From assembly GCF_001653335.1 (NCBI RefSeq), contig NZ_CP015079.1, forward strand, positions 4,092,001 to 4,156,000: a stretch of 64,000 nucleotides of DNA, in the 5' to 3' direction. A model generated the notes under the pieces. That model was not told the origin of the DNA and made no database searches. It worked only from the letters and a program-made list of their open reading frames with translations. A program made the position numbers and the translations under genes. Source of the stretch: Nocardioides dokdonensis FR1436. GTDB taxonomy: Bacteria; Actinomycetota; Actinomycetes; Propionibacteriales; Nocardioidaceae. Shown in pieces: positions 57,179 through 64,000 of the stretch (within the stretch, counting starts at the first letter, position 1; every line of letters starts with the position of its first letter).

Positions 57179-57430
57179 TCAACTGGTCTGGGAGGGGGGT
57201 ACGGGTGGTGCCTCGTCCGGGGGGCGGAAGGCCTTCCAGGTGAGGAAGATACCCATGGCCGCGCCCGCGACGATCCCGATGGCCACCAGGAACGTGGTGC
57301 CCAACCAGTGGTCGAGCCCCCAGCCGATCAACCCGTACAGCGCGACACCGGTGGTGACGTAGCTGAATGCGCGCCACGGGTCCCCACCAGGGGCAGGGAC
57401 GTCGCCCGCAGGGGGTCTCGGCTGAGCCAT
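57179..57430 (-). CDS. AtpZ/AtpI-type ATP synthase assembly membrane protein
   Basis: 83 residues from ATG 57430 (a GTG at 57457 is in frame). Two membrane segments (AFSYVTTGVALYGLIGWGLDHWLG; FLVAIGIVAGAAMGIFLTWKAF) are joined by a short loop, with the GWGLD and G-x-x-x-G pattern of AtpZ proteins. These help assemble the c-ring or import Mg2+. It precedes atpB by 58 bases and belongs to the same operon. Confidence 0.85.
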   Translation of the reverse strand: MAQPRPPAGDVPAPGGDPWRAFSYVTTGVALYGLIGWGLDHWLGTTFLVAIGIVAGAAMGIFLTWKAFRPPDEAPPVPPSQTS

Positions 57431-57463
57431 CGCGTCCCGGACAATAGCAGTGTCCACGGCTCA

Positions 57464-57922
57464 TCACGCACCCGCCTCGTGACGCCGGGCGTCAGGCAGG
57501 TCGTAGGCGAGCGTGCGCAGCCGGGCGGTGAACCGGACCTGGGCGGCCAACCAGACCAGCGTGCAGGCGATGACGCCGCCCGCCAGCCAGGTGCGGTCCA
57601 CGGAGCGGTCGATCGCGGCGCTGTCGTTGAGCACCGTGAGGGCCAGCGCCAGCGCCAGCACCTGGAGGAAGTAGGTCATCAGGGCCACCATCAGCGCTGC
57701 CGAGGGCATCGCCCCCGCGACCGCGTTGACCGCGAAGGCCCCGAAGGCGAAGACCGCGAGGGCCAGGCCCGAGCCCACGGCCACGCCGGCGGCGGCGTCG
57801 GAGCCGCCCGTCAGCGCGGCCACGACCACCAGGACCAGGCCGACCGCCGACACCACGACCACTGCACCGAGCAGCGGCGCCACCGGGGTGCGGCGGTTCG
57901 CGTGCGTCGTGTCGGTCGTCAT
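57464..57922 (-). CDS. AtpI-like four-helix membrane protein at the head of the atp operon
   Basis: 152 residues from ATG 57922; the longer frame to 57982 runs into the operator region. Four hydrophobic segments are seen (LLGAVVVVSAVGLVLVVVAAL; AGVAVGSGLALAVFAFGAFAVNAV; SAALMVALMTYFLQVLALALALTVL; WLAGGVIACTLVWLAAQV) with a short basic tail. Position between wecA and the atpZ-like gene and topology match the ATP synthase subunit I family that assists c-ring assembly. Sequence identity to the family cannot be judged by eye. Confidence 0.75.
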   Translation of the reverse strand: MTTDTTHANRRTPVAPLLGAVVVVSAVGLVLVVVAALTGGSDAAAGVAVGSGLALAVFAFGAFAVNAVAGAMPSAALMVALMTYFLQVLALALALTVLNDSAAIDRSVDRTWLAGGVIACTLVWLAAQVRFTARLRTLAYDLPDARRHEAGA

Positions 57923-57986
57923 GACGGCGGCCGTTTCTGTGGAGGGCAGATGGTGCTGCGGGCCGCTCAGCGGCGTTCGCAACGCT

Positions 57987-58002
57987 CGTGAAAACTATCA
58001 CA
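57987..58002. promoter_or_regulatory. CRP/GlxR-type operator upstream of the ATP synthase operon
   Basis: On the minus strand TGTGATAGTTTTCACG matches TGTGA-N6-TCACA with one mismatch. It lies 65 bases upstream of the first operon start (57922). In Corynebacterium the cAMP receptor GlxR controls the atp operon through such a site. Confidence 0.6.
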
Positions 58003-58050
58003 AGGTCCCGGGGCGGCATCAAGTTGATCGATCCAACCCCCCGCACGAGC

Positions 58051-58163
58051 GGTCACTTCTGCACCCTCGACCGGTCACTTCCGCACCCAGCCGTCGTACT
58101 GCGGGGGTCCAGGTGACCGGTCGGTGGTGCAGAAGTGACTGGTCGGTGGGTCACAACTGACTG
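58051..58163. repeat. Cluster of inverted and direct GGTCACTTCTGCACC-type repeats
   Basis: GGTCACTTCTGCACCC (58051-58066) and GGTCACTTCCGCACCC (58073-58088) are direct repeats. GGTGCAGAAGTGAC (58126-58139) is the exact complement of the first, and GGTCACAACTGACTGG (58149-58164) is a further variant. The region can fold into a long imperfect hairpin. One variant supplies the last codons and stop of wecA. Confidence 0.65.
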
Positions 58164-59302
58164 GTCGTCGGGTGGGGTTCGACGTGGCCGGGGCGGTGCA
58201 GCTTCGGCAGGACGAACGTGGCCGTCACCGTGGTGACCAGGCCCGCGCCGAGCAGCACCACCACCCAGGGTCCGGAGTAGAGGCTCGCCAGGACGGTGCC
58301 GAAGGCCACCAGCGCCGCCCAGAGCCACATGATCATCACCGCACGGCGCTGCGAGTGCCCGATCTCGAGCAGGCGGTGGTGCAGGTGCTGCTTGTCCGGG
58401 GCGAAGGGCGAGCGGCCGGCCCGGGTGCGGCGCACGACCGCCAGCACGAGGTCGAGCAGTGGCACCACCAGGATGGTGATCGGGAGCAGCAGCGGCAGCA
58501 GCGTCGGCGCCAGGCTGGCCTGGGCCCCCGCCCCGCCCTGGGCGATCTCGCTGCCCGCGAACTGGCCGGTCAGCGTCACCGCGCTGGCCGAGAGCACCAG
58601 CCCGATGAGCATCGACCCGGAGTCCCCCATGAACAGCCGCGCTGGATTGATGTTGTGCGGCAGGAACCCCACACAGGCTCCGGCGAGGGCGACCGCCAGC
58701 AGCGCTGCCGTGGTGGCGCGCGAGGTGTTGTTGAGGCTGGTGAGCTGGTAGCAGAAGACGAAGAAGGCCAGGGCGCCCACCCCGACGACCCCGGCCGCCA
58801 GCCCGTCGAGCCCGTCGACGAAGTTGACGGCGTTGATGGTCGCCACGACCAGGAACCCGGTCAGCAGCGCCCGTTGGGCGGGGTCCAGCGAGAAGACGGT
58901 CCCGTCGGGGCCGGTGAAGAAGTAGAACTGCACGCCGAAGGCCACCAGGAAGCCCGCGGCGAGCAGCTGCCCGCCGAGCTTGGTGAGCGCGTCGAGCTCG
59001 AAGAGGTCGTCGAGGACCCCCACCGCGCAGATCATCGCGCCCGCGATGATCACCACGCCGGCGTCGCGGAACACGAAGGGACCGCTCAGCGACAGGAACG
59101 GCAGCTCGCGGGCCACCAGGTAGGCGGCCACCAGTCCCCCGAGCATCGCCAGGCCGCCGAGGTAGGGGATCGGCTCGGCGTGCACGTCGCGGTCGCGCAC
59201 CCGGGCCACCGCACCGGTGCGCAGCGCGACCTCGCGGGCGATGACCGTCAGCAGGTAGGTGACCGCCGCAGCCACCAGGAAGACCAGGATGTACTCGCGC
59301 AC
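58151..59302 (-). CDS. wecA: Undecaprenyl/decaprenyl-phosphate GlcNAc-1-phosphate transferase (WecA/Rfe, MraY family)
   Basis: 383 residues from ATG 59302. About eleven membrane segments carry the family's cytoplasmic loop motifs: AEPIPYLGGLAM, VGVLDDLFELDALTK (Mg-binding DD), NAVNFVDGLDGLAAG, ARLFMGDSGSMLIG and DKQHLHHRLLEIGHS. The enzyme transfers GlcNAc-1-P to the lipid carrier, starting arabinogalactan, teichoic acid or other envelope glycan synthesis. Position between sua5 and the atp operon is the same as rfe in mycobacteria. The final residues (TTSQL) and stop lie within an intergenic-type repeat, suggesting the original C-terminus was altered by repeat insertion. Confidence 0.93.
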   Translation of the reverse strand: MREYILVFLVAAAVTYLLTVIAREVALRTGAVARVRDRDVHAEPIPYLGGLAMLGGLVAAYLVARELPFLSLSGPFVFRDAGVVIIAGAMICAVGVLDDLFELDALTKLGGQLLAAGFLVAFGVQFYFFTGPDGTVFSLDPAQRALLTGFLVVATINAVNFVDGLDGLAAGVVGVGALAFFVFCYQLTSLNNTSRATTAALLAVALAGACVGFLPHNINPARLFMGDSGSMLIGLVLSASAVTLTGQFAGSEIAQGGAGAQASLAPTLLPLLLPITILVVPLLDLVLAVVRRTRAGRSPFAPDKQHLHHRLLEIGHSQRRAVMIMWLWAALVAFGTVLASLYSGPWVVVLLGAGLVTTVTATFVLPKLHRPGHVEPHPTTSQL

Positions 59303-59315
59303 CGTCCCTGTCCGC

Positions 59316-59993
59316 TCAGTCCTCGAGCGTGAGCGTCGCGCCGAGCGGCTCCAGGACGGCGTTGAGCTGCTCGAGGGACAGCGGCCCGACCCGCAGCACC
59401 CGGCCCTGCGAACCGGTCACGTCCACGATCGTCGAGGCCAGCGCTCCCCCGTCGTCCTGCGGGCTCGGACCGGCGTCGATGATGACGTCGACGGCCTCGC
59501 CGAGCATCTCCTCGGCCGCGTCGGCGTCGGTGGCGGCCGGCATGCCGGTGCGGTTCGCCGAGCTCACCGCGAGCGGCCCGGTGCGCTCGAGGAGCGCGCG
59601 GGTGACCTCGTGGTCGGGCATCCGCACCGCCACGGTCCCGCGGGTGTCCCCGAGGTCCCACTGCAGCGACGTCTGCTGGTGGCACACGATCGTGAGCGGG
59701 CCCGGCCAGAACGCCTCGACCAGGGCCCGGGCGTAGCCGGGCACCCGCACCGCGAGCGCGTCGAGCGTCGTCGCCGCGCTCACCAGGACAGGGGGCGGCA
59801 TGTCACGACCGCGACCCTTGGCGGCGAGCAGCGCCCGCACGGCCTCCGGGTCGAAGGCGTCCGCGCCGATGCCGTAGACCGTGTCGGTGGGCAGCACCAC
59901 CAGGCCACCGCGCTGGACCGCCAGGCTCGCCGCCTCCAGTGCCTTCTCGCGCTCGTCCGGCGTGGTCGTCCTGTGCCGCTCCATGGCGCTCAT
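59316..59993 (-). CDS. L-threonylcarbamoyladenylate synthase (Sua5/YciO/YrdC family)
   Basis: 225 residues from ATG 59993, which overlaps the prmC stop (ATGA); ATG 59984 is an alternative. It makes threonylcarbamoyl-AMP for the t6A37 modification of ANN-decoding tRNAs. The family motifs are LVVLPTDTVYGIGADA, AAKGRGRDMPPPVLV, FWPGPLTIV, VRMPDHEVTRALLERTGPLAVSSANRTGMPA and ASTIVDVTG. It has no Sua5 C-terminal domain, so it is the short TsaC-like type. Confidence 0.94.
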   Translation of the reverse strand: MSAMERHRTTTPDEREKALEAASLAVQRGGLVVLPTDTVYGIGADAFDPEAVRALLAAKGRGRDMPPPVLVSAATTLDALAVRVPGYARALVEAFWPGPLTIVCHQQTSLQWDLGDTRGTVAVRMPDHEVTRALLERTGPLAVSSANRTGMPAATDADAAEEMLGEAVDVIIDAGPSPQDDGGALASTIVDVTGSQGRVLRVGPLSLEQLNAVLEPLGATLTLED

Positions 59994-60832
59994 CGTGCCA
60001 GTCGCGCCGTCACGAAGCGTGCACGCCCTGCCAGGTCGCGGTGGTCGCGCACCTCGCGCCAGCGCCCGGTCGCGCTCAGCACGCCCGGAGCCGAGGCGCC
60101 CTGGACATCGGCGTGCTCGGCGCCGAGCACCCCCTCGGGTCGCAGCAGCAGGGCGGCACGGCGCTCCAGGACCCGCCAGGCGTCGAGCCCGTCCTGCCCG
60201 GAGAAGAGGGCCAGGTGCGGGTCGTGGTCGCGCGCCTCGGCCGACACCGACTCCCACGCCTCGAGCGGCACGTACGGCGGGTTGCACACCACGACGTCGA
60301 CGCTGCCCAGCAGCTCGTCGAGCTCGGTGGCCATGTCGCCCAGGCGCAGGTCGACGCCGGTGCCCGCGAGGTTGCGCTCGGCCCAGGCGTGCGCGGCGGG
60401 GTCGACCTCCACGGCGTGCACGCGCGCGTGCGGCACCTCGTGGGCCACCGCCTTGGCCACCGCTCCGGATCCGGTGCACAGGTCGACGACGACCGGCTCC
60501 TCGAGGCCGCCGGCCTGCTCGACCGCCCACCCGGCCAGCAGCTCGGTCTCGGGACGCGGCACGAACACGCCCGGCCCCACGGCCAGCTCGACGTGGCGGA
60601 ACCACGCGACGCCGGTCAGGTGCTGCAGCGGCTCCCGGGCGGCGCGGCGCCGCACCAGTGCGTCGTACGCCGCCAGCGCGGTCGGGTCCACGTCGTCGAC
60701 GAGCACCAGTCGGCCGCGCTCGGTGCCGAGGACGTGGGCCAGCAGCTCGGCCGCGTCGTGCTCCGGGCTGGCCACCCCGGCCGCGGACAGCTGGTCCACG
60801 GCTGCGGTCAGGACGGCACGTCGCGCGGTCAC
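59990..60832 (-). CDS. prmC: Peptide chain release factor N5-glutamine methyltransferase
   Basis: 280 residues from GTG 60832, directly abutting prfA. It methylates the GGQ glutamine of release factors. The N-terminal helical domain has EPLQHLTGVAWFRHVELAVGPGVFVPRPETELL. The SAM site is VVDLCTGSGAVAKAVAHEVP and the catalytic NPPY sits in VVVCNPPYVPLEAWESV. Its substrate gene prfA lies immediately upstream in the same operon. Confidence 0.95.
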   Translation of the reverse strand: MTARRAVLTAAVDQLSAAGVASPEHDAAELLAHVLGTERGRLVLVDDVDPTALAAYDALVRRRAAREPLQHLTGVAWFRHVELAVGPGVFVPRPETELLAGWAVEQAGGLEEPVVVDLCTGSGAVAKAVAHEVPHARVHAVEVDPAAHAWAERNLAGTGVDLRLGDMATELDELLGSVDVVVCNPPYVPLEAWESVSAEARDHDPHLALFSGQDGLDAWRVLERRAALLLRPEGVLGAEHADVQGASAPGVLSATGRWREVRDHRDLAGRARFVTARLAR

Positions 60833-61906
60833 TCAGTCCTCCAGGGCGGCCAGGCGCGCCGCCATGTCGGCGTCGACGCACGACTGCAGCACCGGCTCCA
60901 GGTCACCGTCGAGCACCTGGTCGAGGTTGTAGGACTTGTAGCCCGTCCGGTGGTCGGAGATCCGGTTCTCCGGGTAGTTGTAGGTGCGGATCCGCTCGGA
61001 GCGGTCCACGGTGCGGATCTGGCTGCGCCGCGCGTCGCTGGCCTCGGCGGCAGCCGCCTCCTCGGCGACGGCCAGCAGCCGCGAGCGCAGGATGCGCATG
61101 GCCTGCTCCTTGTTCTGCAGCTGGCTCTTCTCGTTCTGGCAGCTGGCCACGATGCCCGAGGGGACGTGGGTGATCCGGACCGCGGAGTCGGTGGTGTTCA
61201 CGCTCTGACCGCCGGGACCGCTGGAGCGGAAGACGTCGATGCGCAGGTCGTTGTCGTCGACGCTGACGTCGACCTGCTCGGCCTCGGGCAGCACCAGGAC
61301 GCCCGCCGCACTCGTGTGGACCCGTCCCTGGGACTCGGTGACCGGCACGCGTTGCACCCGGTGCACCCCGCCCTCGAACTTCAGCAGGGCGTAGGGAGCC
61401 TCCCCCGGCTGCGGGGTGCCCTTCGCCTTGACCGCGACGGTCACGGACTTGTAGCCGCCGAGGTCGGACTCGGTGGCGTCGAGCACCTCGACGCTCCACC
61501 CGTGCCGCTCGGCGTACCGGGTGTACATCCGCAGGAGGTCGCCGGCGAAGAGCGCCGACTCCTCGCCACCCTCGCCGGACTTCACCTCGAGCAGCGCGTC
61601 CTTCTCGTCGGCCTCCTCGCGCGGCACCAGCAGCCGGCGCAGGCGCTCGGCGGCCGCCTCGCGGCGTACGTCGAGCTCGGCCGCCTCCACCGCGAACTCG
61701 GGGTCCTCCCCCGCCAGCTCGCGCGCCGCCCCGGCGTCGTCGCCGAGGCGCTGCCACTCCCGCCAGACCCCGATCAGCGAGGACAGCTCGGCGTAGCGAC
61801 GGTTCAGCCGCTTGGCCAGGCGCGCGTCCGCGTGGGTCTCCGGCTCCCCGAGGCGCTGCTCGAGCTCGGCGTGCTCACCGAGCATGCCTTCGACGGCCTC
61901 GAACAT
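60833..61906 (-). CDS. prfA: Peptide chain release factor 1
   Basis: 357 residues from ATG 61906 (AGGAG upstream). It recognises UAA and UAG stops. The catalytic GGQ is in [11 protein letters not shown] (about 232-234). The codon-recognition region is in the [18 protein letters not shown] segment, where RF1 has the P-x-T-type tripeptide just before, and [20 protein letters not shown] is the standard C-terminal block. The N-terminal helical part is complete. Confidence 0.97.
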   Translation of the reverse strand: MFEAVEGMLGEHAELEQRLGEPETHADARLAKRLNRRYAELSSLIGVWREWQRLGDDAGAARELAGEDPEFAVEAAELDVRREAAAERLRRLLVPREEADEKDALLEVKSGEGGEESALFAGDLLRMYTRYAERHGWSVEVLDATESDLGGYKSVTVAVKAKGTPQPGEAPYALLKFEGGVHRVQRVPVTESQGRVHTSAAGVLVLPEAEQVDVSVDDNDLRIDVFRSSGPGGQSVNTTDSAVRITHVPSGIVASCQNEKSQLQNKEQAMRILRSRLLAVAEEAAAAEASDARRSQIRTVDRSERIRTYNYPENRISDHRTGYKSYNLDQVLDGDLEPVLQSCVDADMAARLAALED

Positions 61907-61945
61907 CGGGGGCTCCTGGGTGGGGTGCGGCGGAGGGGACAAATG

Positions 61946-61989
61946 ACGAGCGCCGGTCCACCGCGGCAAGGCGGTGGACCGGCGCTCGT
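61946..61989 (-). terminator. Strong hairpin between rpmE and prfA
   Basis: Arms ACGAGCGCCGGTCCACCGC and GCGGTGGACCGGCGCTCGT form a perfect 19-bp stem with a 6-base loop, starting 7 bases after the rpmE stop. A weak T-rich stretch (ATTTGT) follows on the minus strand. It should end or attenuate the rpmE message. Confidence 0.85.
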
Positions 61990-61996
61990 GAGGTCG

Positions 61997-62206
61997 CTAC
62001 TTCTTCTTGGCGTAGCGGGCCTCGAACCGGGCGACGCGGCCGCCGGTGTCGAGGATCTTCTGCTTGCCGGTGTAGAACGGGTGGCACTGCGAGCAGACGT
62101 CGGCACGGATCGAGCCGGAGGTCGCGGTGCTGCGGGTGGTGAACGTGCTGCCGCAGGTGCAGACGACCTCGGTGTCCACGTACTGCGGGTGGATGTCCTT
62201 CTTCAT
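61997..62206 (-). CDS. rpmE: 50S ribosomal protein L31, zinc-binding form
   Basis: 69 residues from ATG 62206 (AGAGGA upstream). [48 protein letters not shown] and a Lys-rich tail are standard. The cysteines in CTCG and CSQC make this the C+ (zinc) paralogue. The usual actinobacterial upstream neighbour, rho, is absent; a histidine kinase gene occupies that position. Confidence 0.97.
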   Translation of the reverse strand: MKKDIHPQYVDTEVVCTCGSTFTTRSTATSGSIRADVCSQCHPFYTGKQKILDTGGRVARFEARYAKKK

Positions 62207-62289
62207 GCTGTCCTCTTTCGTCAGTGTCGCCGGGTCGCTGCCGTCTTGCCCACGGGTGCGGTGCGGGAGCGTGAACCGGAACCGGTCGT

Positions 62290-62319
62290 ATTGTGCCAAC
62301 CACATCGGGCCGCCGCCAA
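62290..62319 (-). promoter_or_regulatory. Promoter of rpmE
   Basis: On the minus strand TTGGCG (62319-62314) and CACAAT (62295-62290) are separated by 18 bases, a good sigma-70-type pair. The leader of about 75 bases contains the rpmE ribosome binding site. Confidence 0.5.
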
Positions 62320-62335
62320 TTCCGTGCCTGCGGAG

Positions 62336-63865
62336 CTACGCGGTGTCGGACTGGGCGGGCAGACGCACCCGCACCCGGGTGCCCCGTCCCTCCTCCGACT
62401 CGATGCGCACGTCGCCCGAGTGCTTCTCGACGATCGTCTGCACGATCCGCAGCCCGAGACCGGTCCCCGCGATCTCGTTCGTCACGGCGTTCGAGGCGCG
62501 GAAGAAACGGGTCCCCAGCCGCTCGAGCTCCTTGGCGGGGATCCCGATCCCGTGGTCCTGGACGGTCACGAGCGCGACCCGGCCGGACGGGGCGTCCTCC
62601 ACCGTGACCGAGACCGTCACGTGGCCCTCGTCGAGGCTGAACTTCACAGCGTTGGTCAGCAGGTTGAGGATCGCGCGCCCCAGCATCGGCCGGTCCGCGA
62701 GGACCACCACCGGCCGGTCGCCGACCACGAGCTGCACGTCGACCCCACGCCCGGCCGCCGGGATCGACACGTCGGTGACCGCGTCACGCACCAGCGGCAC
62801 CAGGTCGACCACCTCGAGCGTGGTCGCGCGGTTCTCGGCCTTCGACAGGATCAGCAGGTCGTCGATCAGGTTCTTCAGCCGCGCCACGTTGCGCCGGCTG
62901 GCCTGGAGGATGCGCTCGTGACGCGGCGACATCGTGTCCTCGAACTCCTCGGCCACCATCTCGAGATAGCCGTGGATCGTGGTCAGCGGGGTCCGCAGCT
63001 CGTGGGACACGTTCGAGACGAAGTCGTCACGGGCGGTGTCGAGCACCCGCAGCTCCTCCTGCACCTTGTCCTCCACGGCACGCGCTCGCGACTGGGCGTC
63101 GGCGAGGTCGTTGAGGGCGCTGGCCACCGAGCGCACCTCGCGCGGACCGACCGGTCGGGCCCGCACCGACGGGTCCTTGCTCATCTGATGGACCACGCCC
63201 TCCAACGCCACCAGCGGCTCGGAGACGTCGGCCAGCAGGCGAGAGCGCGCCCGGGCCACCATCAACCAGGCCAGCAGCGCCAGCAGCGCCACCGACCCGA
63301 TGGTGACGCGCAGCCGCCACGTGGCGGCCCTGCTCGCCTCCCGCATCCTGGTGCCGAACACCTCCGAGGTGTCGCGGTGGGCGGCGCGGACCTGCTCGAA
63401 GAGCCGCTTGCCCCGGTTGTACCGCTGCTGCTGGAACGTGTCGGGACCACCGGCCGCCTCGACCCGTGGCTGGGCGTAGTCGAGCAGCCACTTGTCCGCG
63501 GCCTCGCCCTGGCGCTCGACGAGCGCCTGGAGCCGTACGTCGTCCGCGGCGTACTCCGCCACGGCCTGCTCGTGACCCGGCAGCCGGGCGAGCGCCTGCT
63601 GGTACTGGTCGAGGGCCGTCGGGTCGCCGCTGCGCGCCCAGGCCCCGCTGGCGCTGTCGAGGTCGGTCAGGTCCTGGAGGACGGACTGGTTGGCCACGGA
63701 GGCCGGCTGGAGCCCCTCGGTCAGGTCGTCGACGGCCCGGGTGGACAGCACGACGCCGACGATCGCGATCATGGCGATGACGCCGATCAGGACCGCGAGG
63801 CGGTGCAGCGCCGGGGTGACCGTCCGGGCAACGGTGCGCGGGGTCGCGCCGAGGGTCTCGACCAC
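62336..63865 (-). CDS. Sensor histidine kinase
   Basis: 509 residues from GTG 63865. A first membrane helix (LAVLIGVIAMIAIVGVVLS) and an extracellular helical CHASE3-like sensor (about 45-180; QSVLQDLTDLDSASGAWARSGDPTALDQYQQAL) come first. A second helix (VTIGSVALLALLAWLMVA), a HAMP-like linker and the dimerisation box NVSHELRTPLTTIHGYLEM (phospho-His288) follow. The ATPase has N box NLLTNAVKFSLDEG, G1 VTVQDHGIGIP and G2 GTGLGLRIVQTIVEKHSG. It lies 15 bases downstream of the response regulator gene and forms a pair with it. The stimulus is unknown. Confidence 0.93.
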   Translation of the reverse strand: MVETLGATPRTVARTVTPALHRLAVLIGVIAMIAIVGVVLSTRAVDDLTEGLQPASVANQSVLQDLTDLDSASGAWARSGDPTALDQYQQALARLPGHEQAVAEYAADDVRLQALVERQGEAADKWLLDYAQPRVEAAGGPDTFQQQRYNRGKRLFEQVRAAHRDTSEVFGTRMREASRAATWRLRVTIGSVALLALLAWLMVARARSRLLADVSEPLVALEGVVHQMSKDPSVRARPVGPREVRSVASALNDLADAQSRARAVEDKVQEELRVLDTARDDFVSNVSHELRTPLTTIHGYLEMVAEEFEDTMSPRHERILQASRRNVARLKNLIDDLLILSKAENRATTLEVVDLVPLVRDAVTDVSIPAAGRGVDVQLVVGDRPVVVLADRPMLGRAILNLLTNAVKFSLDEGHVTVSVTVEDAPSGRVALVTVQDHGIGIPAKELERLGTRFFRASNAVTNEIAGTGLGLRIVQTIVEKHSGDVRIESEEGRGTRVRVRLPAQSDTA

Positions 63866-63880
63866 CTGGTCCGGCGCCGC

Positions 63881-64000
63881 TCAGACCGACCGGGACAGCA
63901 GCGCCTCGACCCGCGAGGCGAGCTCGCGGGGGCTGAACGGCTTGGTGATGTAGTCGTCGGCCCCGGAGTCGAACCCCGACTCGACGTCGGACTCCTGGGC
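63881..64000 (-). CDS. Response regulator, C-terminal end of a receiver domain (cut by window edge)
   Basis: The last 39 codons are visible. They encode [32 protein letters not shown] and a stop at 63883-63881. The conserved Lys-Pro of the receiver (ITKPFS) is present and no DNA-binding domain follows, so it ends as a receiver, possibly with another domain before it. It precedes the histidine kinase gene by 15 bases in the same direction. Confidence 0.88.
   Translation of the reverse strand, partial: AQESDVESGFDSGADDYITKPFSPRELASRVEALLSRSV

Overview
The window is very GC-rich, gene-dense DNA with many GTG starts and 1-17 bp start/stop overlaps. NucS replaces MutSL-type repair clues, and maltokinase sits beside glgB. 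The order rpmE-prfA-prmC-sua5-wecA-atp operon matches high-GC Actinobacteria. Gene content (DUF222/HNH protein, ccr/meaA ethylmalonyl-CoA genes, DivIVA-like 'SIFDD' protein, CGNR regulator) suggests a Nocardioides-like member of the Nocardioidaceae. The genus is an inference. No tRNA, rRNA, CRISPR array, insertion sequence or prophage was seen.

Layout. 1-3.3 kb: end of maltokinase and glgB (GlgE/trehalose-glycogen pathway), with glgB carrying an apparent one-base deletion. 3.3-6.8 kb: a tightly overlapping minus-strand trio of unknown pathway (ATP-grasp ligase, BioF2/FemAB-type acyltransferase, nucleotidyltransferase-kinase). 6.9-9.8 kb: GNAT-NUDIX fusion, EI24 membrane protein, CnoX-like thioredoxin. 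9.9-14.4 kb: a SARP/BTAD-ATPase regulator followed by a covalent-flavin oxidoreductase. 14.5-18.7 kb: meaB, thiolase, methylmalonyl/ethylmalonyl-CoA epimerase and crotonyl-CoA carboxylase/reductase. With the double 3-hydroxyacyl-CoA dehydrogenase (29-31 kb), meaA mutase (45-47 kb) and PduO adenosyltransferase (48 kb) these make up much of an ethylmalonyl-CoA pathway spread over 34 kb. 18.9-21.4 kb: polar-growth coiled-coil protein and AI-2E family permease. 21.4-28.4 kb: accessory genes including a 51-residue small protein, a DUF222/HNH nuclease behind a perfect LexA box, an EamA/CGNR divergent pair and a secreted subtilase. 31-34.6 kb: AGCS symporter, NucS, DUF952 protein.

34.6-43.9 kb holds a seven-gene, fully overlapping branched-chain-amino-acid-type ABC transporter operon. 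Its binding protein has a long Gly/Ser linker, and at either end sit a wall-exposed beta-sandwich-like protein and a membrane-anchored zinc-knuckle protein. It is transcribed away from a secreted parallel beta-helix protein and an anchored partner; this neighbourhood is one of the two best candidates for an undescribed system. 44-50 kb: a hydrolase-fold protein lacking its serine nucleophile, meaA, STAS protein, PduO, MFS. 50.1-57.9 kb: the complete F1Fo ATP synthase operon (atpI-like, atpZ, atpBEFHAGDC) behind a CRP/GlxR-type operator and ended by a clear hairpin. 58-62.2 kb: a repeat-rich spacer, wecA, sua5, prmC, prfA and rpmE. 62.3-64 kb: a two-component system cut by the window edge.

A recurrent regulatory feature is the leaderless promoter: a TANNNT -10 hexamer lies 6-8 bases before the start codon of about ten genes, and in several cases this settles which start is used.
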